Shown: piece by piece, positions 17,481-25,630 of the stretch | How positions within the stretch are numbered: position 1 is the stretch's first letter | Layout of the letters: every line of letters begins with the position of its first letter | NCBI GenBank assembly: GCA_022822545.1 | Contig: JAJEBE010000058.1 | Span: 62,001 to 126,000 of the forward strand | Length of the DNA stretch: 64,000 nt | Reading direction: 5' to 3' | From: Anaerolineae bacterium | GTDB taxonomy: Bacteria > Chloroflexota > Anaerolineae > Aggregatilineales > Phototrophicaceae | Position numbers and translations under genes: made by a program | Notes under the pieces: generated by a model | Database searches by the model: none | What the model was told of the DNA's origin: nothing | What the model saw: only the letters and a program-made list of their open reading frames with translations

Positions 17481-18264
17481 CTGGACCAGCAGACTGGCCA
17501 TCATCAGCGACGAAGCCGATGATTCCTTCGCCGAGGCGGTTGACTTTTGCCTGCCCCTCGGCATCCGCGCTTACGAGTTGCGCAAGCTCGAAGGCGGGCG
17601 CTTCCCCCAGGTCAGCGAGCGCGCGGTGCAAGAAGTGGCGGATACCGTCGCCGCTCATGAGCTGGAACTCATCGGCGTCAGCCCCGGCTTCTTCAAGGGC
17701 CCGCTCGATGCCGATGTCATCGCGCATACCTTTGATCAAGACCTGCCCAAAGCCTTCCGTTTGATGGAGCGCCTGGGCATCCGCCGCATGACCCTCTTCA
17801 CCTTCCGCCGAAGCGGTCCGGATGATCCGATCCCATCGGAGATCTACGACCACCTCGGCCGGGCAATCGAGCTTTGCGCGCGCGAAGGCATTGAAGTCCT
17901 GCTGGAGAATGCCGCCAGCATCTACAGCAACACCGGCGCCAACCTGGCGAGGATCGCGCGGACACTGGGCGTCAGCGTCGTTTGGGACCCGGCCAACGGC
18001 GCCGCCTCGGGCGAGCAATCCTGGCGCGACGGCTACGACGCGGTCCGTCAGCGTCTCGCCCATGTCCATTTCAAGAATTGGATGCCGGATGCTGGCTTCG
18101 TCGCCATCGACGCCGGCCTGGTCGATCTGACGGGGCAGGTGGCCGCGCTCAAAGCCGATGGCTACCCCGGCTATTATTGCCTCGAGCCGCATCAATGGCA
18201 GGACCGCAAGAACGCCGTGCGCCAAAATTATGCGCAGTTGCTGGCGCTGCTGGAATCGGATTAG
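17473..18264 (+). CDS. Sugar phosphate isomerase/epimerase-like TIM-barrel protein
   Basis: This 263-residue protein belongs to the xylose isomerase-like/AP endonuclease 2 superfamily. Metal ligands are expected at the Glu of VLLENAAS, the Asp of VVWDPANG, the His of AHVHFKNW and the Glu of YYCLEPHQW, all present in the right order. Its ATG lies eight bases inside the end of the preceding gene, so translation is probably coupled. Members interconvert keto sugars or inosose-type intermediates. With the Gfo/Idh gene immediately after it, a two-step sugar oxidation and epimerisation is plausible. Confidence 0.85.
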   Translation: MTDWTSRLAIISDEADDSFAEAVDFCLPLGIRAYELRKLEGGRFPQVSERAVQEVADTVAAHELELIGVSPGFFKGPLDADVIAHTFDQDLPKAFRLMERLGIRRMTLFTFRRSGPDDPIPSEIYDHLGRAIELCAREGIEVLLENAASIYSNTGANLARIARTLGVSVVWDPANGAASGEQSWRDGYDAVRQRLAHVHFKNWMPDAGFVAIDAGLVDLTGQVAALKADGYPGYYCLEPHQWQDRKNAVRQNYAQLLALLESD

Positions 18265-18273
18265 GAGGTCAAA

Positions 18274-19308
18274 GTGCCCGAAAAGATACGCTCCATCATC
18301 GTCGGCATGGGTGGCATCAGCCGCTCGATGCTGCGCGTCCTGGACGAGAAAAGCTGGCACGAAGTCGTCGCCGTCGTCGATGTGAACGAGGCGGCGCTGG
18401 CGGCAGCGCCCGTGCCGGAATCGGCCAAATTCACCGATCTGGAGCGCGCCCTGCAAGAAACGGAGGCCGATGCCGCGCTGATCAACACACCCTCAGAATG
18501 GCATTATGCCGGGACTGAGGCGGCCCTGCGCGCCGGTCTCTCGCCGCTGGTCGCCAAACCCCTCACCAACAACTTCGCCGACTCGCAAGCCTTGGTCGCG
18601 CTGGCGGAACAGCGCGGGATCAAGCTGGCGGCGGGCCAGCAGATGCGCTACTTTCGCCACTATCTGACCGTCGCCGAATTCGTCGCCTCCGGCGCCCTCG
18701 GCCATATCGAGCAGATCTTCTTCTTCAACGCCAAGCCGCGCCATCAAGCCAGGAACCTGGCCGGCTTCGCGCAGCCCGTCCTCTGGGAAATGACCTGCCA
18801 TCATCTCGATTGCCTCTTCGCCATCCTGCCCGATCTCGTGCCGGGCTCGGTCGTCTGCGATGGCTTCCGGCCCAGTTGGACGGTCTACGACAGCGCTTGC
18901 ATGATTAATGGTCTGTTTCGCTTCGCCGGCGGCGAGCACATGATCTACCACGCCGGCTACTCCTCGCAATCCGATTGTTACGAACTGCGCCTGGAAGGCA
19001 GCAAAGGCGTCCTGCGTTGCCGCGGCTTGCATATGTCCAAAAATGAAATGACCTATGAATTCGCCGAGCGCGGCGCAAATTTCGAAGTGGTCGACCTCGA
19101 CCGCGGCCGTCCGCCGACGATACCCTGGTCACTCTTCTTCGAGCGCTGGTACGCCTGGCTCAATGGCGGCGCTGAACCGCACTTCAGCGGGCGGGAGAAT
19201 CTCAAAGTCCTCGCAGCCATCGACGCCGCCATTGAATCCCTGAGCGCCGGCGCCTTTCTGCCTATCGCGAGCGGCGAGCGCTATCAATCTGTTTTCGGGA
19301 GCGCCTGA
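18274..19308 (+). CDS. Gfo/Idh/MocA-family oxidoreductase
   Basis: This 344-residue protein starts at GTG 18274 with a perfect AGGAGG seven bases upstream. The Rossmann motif is IIVGMGGISRSM near residues 7-18, and the catalytic lysine is in LVAKPLTNN near residue 92, so unlike the truncated paralogue at the left edge it keeps the K-P pair. The C-terminal half is the usual alpha/beta dimerisation and substrate domain. Its stop overlaps the ATG of the amidohydrolase gene. It likely oxidises a sugar or sugar acid with NAD(P). Confidence 0.88.
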   Translation: MPEKIRSIIVGMGGISRSMLRVLDEKSWHEVVAVVDVNEAALAAAPVPESAKFTDLERALQETEADAALINTPSEWHYAGTEAALRAGLSPLVAKPLTNNFADSQALVALAEQRGIKLAAGQQMRYFRHYLTVAEFVASGALGHIEQIFFFNAKPRHQARNLAGFAQPVLWEMTCHHLDCLFAILPDLVPGSVVCDGFRPSWTVYDSACMINGLFRFAGGEHMIYHAGYSSQSDCYELRLEGSKGVLRCRGLHMSKNEMTYEFAERGANFEVVDLDRGRPPTIPWSLFFERWYAWLNGGAEPHFSGRENLKVLAAIDAAIESLSAGAFLPIASGERYQSVFGSA

Positions 19309-20288
19309 TGTCCTTCATCGTCGATTGCCAAAGCCATATCTTCCCCCGCGCCTACGCCGAGCTCCTGACGCGCAACAGCAAAAGCCCTCGAGCGACCGGC
19401 GGCGATGGCGTCTACCTCATCGACTACGATGGCGTTCAGCGTTTCCGCCTCGACCTCGACGATTACAGCCCGGCGCGCAAACTTGCCGACATGGATGCCA
19501 ACGGCGTCGATATCAGCGTCATCAGCGTCAACATTCCCACGCCCGATATGCTCGATCCCGAGTTGGCGCTGGCCGGGGCGCGCATCTGCAATGACGCCAT
19601 TGCCGAACTTTGTCATCAGCAACCCGAGCGCTTCATCGGCATCGCCTCGCTGCCGCTTAATGACGCGGCGGCCGCCATCAGCGAGCTGGAGCGCGCCGCC
19701 CATGAGCTTGATCTGCGCGCTGTCTTCCTGCCCTCGCATATCAACGGCTCCCCGGTTGATGACGGGCGCTTCGAGTCCGTTTACGCGCGGGCCGCCGCCC
19801 TCGGCTTGCCCCTCGTCTTGCATCCCGCGGTCCCGACCTGGGGCGCCGCCATCAGCGACCATAGCATGATCCCCATGCTCGGCTTCATGGTTGATACCTC
19901 CATCGCCATGCTGCGCCTGATTCTCAGCGGCATCATGGAACGGCATCCGGCGCTGACCGTTGTGCATCCGCATTGCGGTGGCGTGCTGCCTTATGTGATG
20001 GGCCGCGTGGTCGAACAGACCGAGGTCAAGCGGCGCGGTCGCGACCACATCAGACAATCCCCGCGCGAAACCTATCGGCGCGTCTACTTCGACCTGGTCT
20101 CGCCCGATGATCTGGCGGTGGATTTCGCCTATCGCTTCGCCGGCGCCGATAAGCTGCTCTTCGGCAGCGACCATCCTTGGGTGTCGATTGACGCCATCAT
20201 ACGACACGTCCGCGCCCTCGATTGCAGTGAGGCGGAGATGGCGCAAATCCTGGGCGGAAATGCGCGGCGGCTCTTCCGTATCAATTAG
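19308..20288 (+). CDS. Amidohydrolase family protein (ACMSD-like)
   Basis: This 326-residue metal-dependent TIM-barrel protein resembles aminocarboxymuconate-semialdehyde decarboxylases and related lactonases. The N-terminal metal site reads VDCQSHIFP, so the first His of the usual H-x-H is Gln while the second is kept. Other ligands are the His of LVLHPAVP, the His of VVHPHCGG and the Asp of LFGSDHPW. It may hydrolyse a sugar lactone formed by the preceding dehydrogenase, as expected for lactonase members of this group. Decarboxylation is the alternative. Confidence 0.8.
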   Translation: MSFIVDCQSHIFPRAYAELLTRNSKSPRATGGDGVYLIDYDGVQRFRLDLDDYSPARKLADMDANGVDISVISVNIPTPDMLDPELALAGARICNDAIAELCHQQPERFIGIASLPLNDAAAAISELERAAHELDLRAVFLPSHINGSPVDDGRFESVYARAAALGLPLVLHPAVPTWGAAISDHSMIPMLGFMVDTSIAMLRLILSGIMERHPALTVVHPHCGGVLPYVMGRVVEQTEVKRRGRDHIRQSPRETYRRVYFDLVSPDDLAVDFAYRFAGADKLLFGSDHPWVSIDAIIRHVRALDCSEAEMAQILGGNARRLFRIN

Positions 20289-20352
20289 CTGTCTTCCGTC
20301 CCAATGCAAACTACAATGTAGCCACTTTTACTATGTGATTCAGGAGACTCCC

Positions 20353-21660
20353 ATGAAACTATTCGACTATCCCGACTCCCTGCCCGATTGGGCGCAGACC
20401 ATCAATCGTTACGCCATGATGAAAACGGAATACGGCGCTGAGGGCGTCGCCGACAAAGTGGCCGAGATCGAAGCGACCCTGAAACAAAAACTCGCCGAAC
20501 TCATCGCCCTGCCCGATGACGCGGCGCTGACCCAAGCCGAGCCGGACGATCTGCCCGCCATTCAAGCCTTGCGCCCGGTCGGAAAGCGGCGGATCTGGTC
20601 CGCCATTCCCGCTGATTTTCGCGAGCGCCTCGAAGGCGCGCTGATCGGGCGCTGCGCCGGCTGCACCCTCGGCTCCATCGTCGAGGGCTGGGATGTGGAA
20701 CGCATGGAGCGCTGGGCGGATTATCTCGGCGATGAATACCCGCTGATGGATTATTGGAGCGAAGCCGAGCAGCCGCACGAACTCAAATACCAGACCAGCC
20801 CGCGCGAGGATTTCACCCCGGCGAAGATGGACGGCGTGCCCACCGATGATGACATCTGCTACACCCAGCTCGGTTTGATGATCCTGGAAGAATACGGTCC
20901 CGATTTCACCACCGATGATCTTGGCGAAGCCTGGGTCAAGTACCTGCCTTTCGCCTTCACCGCCGAAGGCATCGCGTTGGACAACCTGCGCAAGGGTGTG
21001 CCGGCCCTGCAAGCGGCCGATGTCGATAACCCGTGTGTGCAATACATCGGCGCGGATATCCGCTCCGACCCCTGGGGCTATGCCGCCCCCGGCTATCCGG
21101 AAAAAGCGGCCGAATTCGCCCATCGCGATGCCGCCGTCAGCCACCGGCGCAATGGCATCTACGGCGCGATGTATTTCTCCGCCGCTATCTCTGCCGCCTT
21201 CGCCGTGGACGATCCGGTTCAGGCGCTGCGCATCGGCCTGGAAGAAATCCCGGCCGATAGCTATATGGCGCGCGAAGTGCGCTGGGCGCTGGAAGAAGCG
21301 CCGTCCATTAAGAATTACCGCGAGGCCCGCGCCGCTGTCGATGCGCGCTACCCGGGCATGCACAAGGTCCACGCCATCAACAACGCCGTCTTGACCGTCT
21401 GGGGTTTGACCATCGGCGGCGATGACTACAGCAAAGTCATCGGCGAGACGGTCGCCATGGGCTTGGATAACGATTGCACCGCCGCCACCGCCGGCAGCAT
21501 CTGGGGCGCGGTCTACGGCAAGGCGGCCATCCCCAAGCACTGGCACAAAAACTTCAACAACAAGGTGCATACCTTCCTCATCGGCCAAGAGACCTTCGCC
21601 CTCGATGACATGATCGTTCGCTTCATCGCGCAGGCGGAAAAGATCCTGGCGGGCGCTTAA
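20353..21660 (+). CDS. ADP-ribosylglycohydrolase (DraG) fold protein
   Basis: This 435-residue protein starts at ATG 20353 with AGGAG seven bases upstream. The Mg-binding motifs of the family are visible: PTDDDICYTQLGL near residues 158-170 and GLDNDCTAATAGSIWGA near 369-385. HRRNGIYGAMYFSAAISAAF between them matches the family core. About 90 N-terminal residues are extra and helical. The family cleaves ADP-ribose from proteins or metabolites. A member at the end of an acid-sugar operon is not readily explained; it may hydrolyse another N- or O-glycosidic bond. Confidence 0.82.
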   Translation: MKLFDYPDSLPDWAQTINRYAMMKTEYGAEGVADKVAEIEATLKQKLAELIALPDDAALTQAEPDDLPAIQALRPVGKRRIWSAIPADFRERLEGALIGRCAGCTLGSIVEGWDVERMERWADYLGDEYPLMDYWSEAEQPHELKYQTSPREDFTPAKMDGVPTDDDICYTQLGLMILEEYGPDFTTDDLGEAWVKYLPFAFTAEGIALDNLRKGVPALQAADVDNPCVQYIGADIRSDPWGYAAPGYPEKAAEFAHRDAAVSHRRNGIYGAMYFSAAISAAFAVDDPVQALRIGLEEIPADSYMAREVRWALEEAPSIKNYREARAAVDARYPGMHKVHAINNAVLTVWGLTIGGDDYSKVIGETVAMGLDNDCTAATAGSIWGAVYGKAAIPKHWHKNFNNKVHTFLIGQETFALDDMIVRFIAQAEKILAGA

Positions 21661-21853
21661 GAGGACTATGTCCTCCTCGCTCCTGCTGCTTGACCCGCGT
21701 AATATAGACGCGGCGGATAATGCCCGCCTGGCGTTGGGTATGGTTGAGAAATGCCAGGCCAATCCGCTCTTCGTCGAGGAGTTCTTTGCCGAGTACATAC
21801 CTTCTATTGAACGGGACACAGCAACGACGATGACTGCACTTCATATAGTAAAC

Positions 21854-21884
21854 CGATTGCGCAACCGATTTTTTATGTTATACT
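21854..21884 (+). promoter_or_regulatory. Promoter with operator-like palindrome for the monosaccharide ABC operon
   Basis: A -35-like TTGCGC (21857-21862) and TATACT (21879-21884) are separated by 16 bp. The -35 lies inside CGATTGCGCAACCG (21854-21867), which is palindromic in 12 of 14 positions around a central CG, as LacI-family sites are. A regulator bound there would block RNA polymerase. The leader to the binding-protein start is about 105 bases and holds an AAAGGAGG at 21921-21928 with no start codon at usable distance. Confidence 0.6.
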
Positions 21885-21998
21885 TTGATTCGTTGGCGCA
21901 TTTTTGTATCTCAGGCGGGTAAAGGAGGTAAACGGAAATTAAATCCCGTGACTCAGCAAATCCCTATGTGAAGCCAGAGAATAACGGAGAGAAGAATC

Positions 21999-22976
21999 AT
22001 GAAATTCGTCGCCAGATTTCTTATAGTCCTGCTGCTTTTGGTAGCGTTGGCTAGCAGCGCGGCTCTGTCCCTAGGACAAGAGACCGAGACTTACGGTATG
22101 GTTGTCTTCTTGAAAGGTTCGGAATTCTTCAACTGGGCATACGCCGGAATGGTGGACGCCGCGGCGCGCATTGGCGACCATATTGAAGTGCAATTGCTAG
22201 GCCCCGCGGAATGGGACGCCTCGCTCGAAGCGCGTGAAATCGAGCAACTGACGGCGCGTGGCGTTGATGGCATCCTGGCCACGGCCGGTGATGCCGAGAC
22301 CATGAACGCGTCCATCGACGGCGCAATCGCAGCGGGTATTCCAGTCGTCCTCTTTGATTCCGATGCCCCAGGCAGCAACCGACTCGCCTTCGCCGGAACT
22401 AACAATTACAACGCCGGCTGCAGCGCTGGCGAAGCTGTCGCCGATTGGCATGGCGATGCCGCCCGCGTAGGTATCTCTACCTTCCCCGGTCCAGATCACC
22501 TCGCGCGTCGCGTCGAAGGCTTTGAGGACTGCCTCGCCGCCGCCGCGCCTGGCGCGGAAATCGTTCAGATCGTCAATGACGAAGGGCGTGTTGATGGCGC
22601 CGAAACCGCTATTACAGCGATGTTGCAAGCCAACCCGACCATCAACGTCATCTTCGCTTCACATGGCAACCCAGGTCCTGGCGCTGCTGCCGCCGTCCGT
22701 AACCTCGGCATCGTCGGCGAGGTGGACATTATGGCTTTCGACTTCGGCCTGCCCGTGCTTGAACTGATTGAAAACGGCGAAATTCGCGCCACTGTCGGTC
22801 AGAATCCCTACCTTATGGGATACATGGGTATGCTGCTTGCCTTCGGCGCGCGCCATGAAACGGGCGTCACCGCTGGCAGCGGCTTTGGTCCCTACGCGAC
22901 GCTTATCGACACTGGCGTCCAGATTCTTGGTCCGGATGATATTGACCCCTTCAAGAATCCGCCGACATTTGAGTAG
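21999..22976 (+). CDS. Sugar ABC transporter substrate-binding protein (RbsB-like, cluster B)
   Basis: This 325-residue protein has a signal peptide (MKFVARFLIVLLLLVALASSAALSLGQ) and no lipobox. The mature part shows the two-lobe pattern of pentose/hexose-binding proteins: GMVVFLKGSEFFNWAYAGM, VLFDSDAPGSNRLAFAGTNN and the late IMAFDFGLPVLELIENGEI. GGAG precedes the start at good spacing. It is followed by permease, double ATPase and permease genes, so it is the receptor of a complete CUT2-type importer. The sugar cannot be read from the sequence. Confidence 0.9.
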   Translation: MKFVARFLIVLLLLVALASSAALSLGQETETYGMVVFLKGSEFFNWAYAGMVDAAARIGDHIEVQLLGPAEWDASLEAREIEQLTARGVDGILATAGDAETMNASIDGAIAAGIPVVLFDSDAPGSNRLAFAGTNNYNAGCSAGEAVADWHGDAARVGISTFPGPDHLARRVEGFEDCLAAAAPGAEIVQIVNDEGRVDGAETAITAMLQANPTINVIFASHGNPGPGAAAAVRNLGIVGEVDIMAFDFGLPVLELIENGEIRATVGQNPYLMGYMGMLLAFGARHETGVTAGSGFGPYATLIDTGVQILGPDDIDPFKNPPTFE

Positions 22977-23027
22977 CTTGAATCGCTAGCGGCAGCACGA
23001 CAGCCCGTTGCCGCCCGACAACCTGCT

Positions 23028-23066
23028 TCACCCGCAAACAGGGCGAATCGTCAAGTTTGCGGGTGA
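23028..23066 (+). promoter_or_regulatory. Perfect 12-bp stem-loop between binding protein and permease genes
   Basis: TCACCCGCAAAC (23028-23039) and GTTTGCGGGTGA (23055-23066) are perfect inverted repeats with a 15-base loop. There is no T-tract, so it is more likely an RNA-stabilising or attenuating hairpin than a full terminator. It would favour abundant binding-protein mRNA over permease mRNA. Confidence 0.7.
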
Positions 23067-23116
23067 CAGGCAATATCGGCTACCATATACCGTCAGTAGC
23101 AATCAGAGTTTGCAGT

Positions 23117-24115
23117 ATGCGCCGAAGTATTTCGTTATTTGATAGCTCTCGAAGACTGCGTTCAAGCCTAGCGCCGGCCCGCCTGTTGCAAAATCGCTCC
23201 GTTATTCTGGCGCTTCTTATCCTGGTTATCTCCATCGCCTTAAGTATCTTGACGCCTGCCTTCCTTTCCAGCCGCAATCTGACCTTCGTCATCACCGGCA
23301 TGACCTACGACCTGCTCCTGGCGCTGGGCATGACCATTGTCCTGTTGCTTTGGGGAATAGACCTTTCCGTCGGTTCTGTGCTTGGTTTGACAGCGGTTGT
23401 TACGACGATGCTCTTGCAAGACGGTGTCAGCATTCCCCTGGCGATCGGCGCGGGCTTGGGCGTCTCGGCGCTATGTGGCGCAACTAACGGTTTCTTCGTC
23501 GCCTATCTGAAGATCGCGCCTTTTATTGTCACACTCGGTATGATGTCTGTGGCGCGGGGCATCGCCACCGTCTTGACCTCCGGCTATTTTGTCTCTGGCT
23601 TGCCCGACGCTTATAAGGCAATCGGTCAGGGGCGGCTGTTCAACGTGCCATATATGGTATATTTCGCGCTCGTGGTCGTCGTTATTCTCGCTTTTCTCTT
23701 GCGCAATTGGCGCCCTCTGCGGGAAGCCTTCTACATCGGCACGAACCCAGAAGCGGCGCGTTTGGCCGGCATCCGCGTCGCGCTTATCACACTTGGCGGC
23801 TATGTTTTCTGCAGCATGATGGCGGGCACAGCAGCCATCTTCATGACGTCGCGCTTGTCGATGGGTTTCTTTCAATTTGGTTTGGGCGCCGAGCTTAAGG
23901 CGATTGCCGCAGCTGTCATTGGCGGCGCCAGCCTGCGCGGCGGCACAGGCAGCATCTTCGGCGCAACGCTTGCCGTTTTCCTGCTGGCGCTAATCAATAA
24001 TGGATTCGTACTTTTGCAGGGCTCGCCTAATGCGCAAAACGTCATTATGGGCGGCATTCTCGTCATCGCTATTATGATTGACGCTTATCGTCGGCGTGAT
24101 CTTGCGGAGGATTAA
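23117..24115 (+). CDS. Sugar ABC transporter permease (RbsC-like)
   Basis: This 332-residue membrane protein has eight to ten hydrophobic helices and the family segment ALGMTIVLLLWGIDLSVGSVL near residues 72-92. Late in the protein AVIGGASLRGGTGSIFGATL is the conserved glycine-rich coupling region. Start ATG 23117 was chosen because the longer reading from 23057 would begin inside the stem-loop. It forms the channel with the second permease at 25631-26638. Confidence 0.9.
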   Translation: MRRSISLFDSSRRLRSSLAPARLLQNRSVILALLILVISIALSILTPAFLSSRNLTFVITGMTYDLLLALGMTIVLLLWGIDLSVGSVLGLTAVVTTMLLQDGVSIPLAIGAGLGVSALCGATNGFFVAYLKIAPFIVTLGMMSVARGIATVLTSGYFVSGLPDAYKAIGQGRLFNVPYMVYFALVVVVILAFLLRNWRPLREAFYIGTNPEAARLAGIRVALITLGGYVFCSMMAGTAAIFMTSRLSMGFFQFGLGAELKAIAAAVIGGASLRGGTGSIFGATLAVFLLALINNGFVLLQGSPNAQNVIMGGILVIAIMIDAYRRRDLAED

Positions 24116-24121
24116 AGCCCA

Positions 24122-25606
24122 ATGACGCCGGTCCTCGAAATAAGGCGTGCTAGCAAGTCCTTCGGTAGTCATCGCGTCCTGCATGATGTTTCCTTCGCCG
24201 TTTATGCCGGCGAAGTCCATGCGTTGGTCGGCGAGAATGGCGCGGGCAAGTCTACGCTCATGAATATCATCGGCGGCATCCACAGACGCGATGCTGGCGA
24301 AATCATGCTCAATGCCGAGCCGATCGACCCGCTTGATCCTTGGCAGGCGCGCCAATTGGGCATCAGCGTTGTCTTCCAAGAACTGAGCTTGACCCCAAAT
24401 ATGACGGTGGCGCAGAACATCTTCGTGCGCCGTGAACCCACGTCAGCTCTTGGCTTGATTCACTGGCGGCAGCTCAACGATGATGCCCGCGCCCTCTTTG
24501 AGCGCATCGGCATTGACATTTCGCCAACTGAACTGGTGGGAAATTACAGCGTAGGCATCCAGCAGATCATTGAGATTGCCAAGGCGATCTCCTTCGACGC
24601 CAAAGTTCTTATTATGGATGAGCCAACGTCCGCCCTTTCGGAAAGCGAGGTTGACCGGCTCTTCAGCATCATTGCCGAATTGAAGCAGCAGGGCGTCGCC
24701 ATCGTCTTCATCTCGCACAAACTTGGCGAAGTCTTGCGCATCGCCGATCGCGTTTCCGTTCTCCGCGATGGCGAAATGGTCGGTGTGGTCAATCCATCAG
24801 ATAGCAACCAGGATGAAATCATCCATATGATGGTGGGGCGCAGTCTTGGCGACCTGTATCCAGCAAAAGGGGTCGTCAGCGATGAGGTCCTTCTCGAAGT
24901 CGAGGGTTTGAGCCATCCGCCGCTTTTTCACGACATTTCATTTAGCTTGCGCCGGGGCGAGATCCTCGGTATCGCTGGTCTGATTGGCGCTGGGCGCACC
25001 GAAGTCGCTCGCGCCATCTTTGGCGCGGACCGCTACAGCCGCGGCTCGGTCAAGCTGGCTGGGATAAAGCTCGATCTTAAATCCCCACGACAGGCGATCG
25101 CGCATGGCATTGTATACTTAACCGAAGACCGCAAGGTGATGGGGCTCTTCTTGTCAATGACCATGCGGGATAATATCGTCTCTTCCTCTTTGGCTCGTTT
25201 CACCGACGCGCTAGGCCTGCTCAAGCACCGGGCAATCGCGGACGAATCGCTCCGCGCCATCAAGCAAAACGACATCCGTCCGCGCGATGATTTGCTTTCT
25301 ATGACTAGCTTAAGCGGCGGCAACCAGCAGAAGTCCTTGCTGGCAAAATGCCTCAGCGCCAACCCCAAAGTACTCATCGCCGATGAACCAACGCGCGGTG
25401 TGGATGTCGGCGCCAAAGTCAAAATTCACCAAGCCCTGCGCGATCTGGCAAATCGTGGCATCGGCGTCATCGTCATCTCGTCCGAATTGCCGGAAGTCCT
25501 CGGTTTGAGCGACCGCGTCGTCGTCTTCCGCGAGGGGCATGTCTCTGCTGTCTTGGACGGCGACAACATCGCTCAAGCGGATGTCATGCGCTACGCAGTA
25601 CAGTAG
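24122..25606 (+). CDS. Sugar ABC transporter ATPase with two ABC domains (RbsA-like)
   Basis: This 494-residue protein carries two ATP-binding cassettes. Domain 1 has Walker A GENGAGKST (37-45), signature YSVGIQQIIEIAKA and Walker B VLIMDEPTSAL. Domain 2 has the degenerate Walker A region GLIGAGRTEVARAI, lacking GKT as in RbsA proteins, signature LSGGNQQKSLLAK and Walker B VLIADEPTRGVD. GGAGG lies upstream and the gap to the first permease is six bp. It energises the CUT2-type importer. Confidence 0.94.
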   Translation: MTPVLEIRRASKSFGSHRVLHDVSFAVYAGEVHALVGENGAGKSTLMNIIGGIHRRDAGEIMLNAEPIDPLDPWQARQLGISVVFQELSLTPNMTVAQNIFVRREPTSALGLIHWRQLNDDARALFERIGIDISPTELVGNYSVGIQQIIEIAKAISFDAKVLIMDEPTSALSESEVDRLFSIIAELKQQGVAIVFISHKLGEVLRIADRVSVLRDGEMVGVVNPSDSNQDEIIHMMVGRSLGDLYPAKGVVSDEVLLEVEGLSHPPLFHDISFSLRRGEILGIAGLIGAGRTEVARAIFGADRYSRGSVKLAGIKLDLKSPRQAIAHGIVYLTEDRKVMGLFLSMTMRDNIVSSSLARFTDALGLLKHRAIADESLRAIKQNDIRPRDDLLSMTSLSGGNQQKSLLAKCLSANPKVLIADEPTRGVDVGAKVKIHQALRDLANRGIGVIVISSELPEVLGLSDRVVVFREGHVSAVLDGDNIAQADVMRYAVQ

Positions 25607-25630
25607 CAACAGCATTGAGGGGGTACAGCG

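Noticed and set aside
20359..21819. Long minus-strand open frame opposite the DraG-fold gene
   Set aside because: It mirrors a strong family gene, has no ribosome binding site and a low-complexity translation.
21668..21922. 84-codon frame after the DraG-fold gene
   Set aside because: It runs through the promoter and operator-like palindrome of the next operon and has no family match; a remnant is possible but not supportable.
21948..21971. Seven-codon leader peptide (GTG start) after AAAGGAGG
   Set aside because: Spacing of about 19 bases between the ribosome site and GTG is too long, and the peptide has no regulatory codon pattern.
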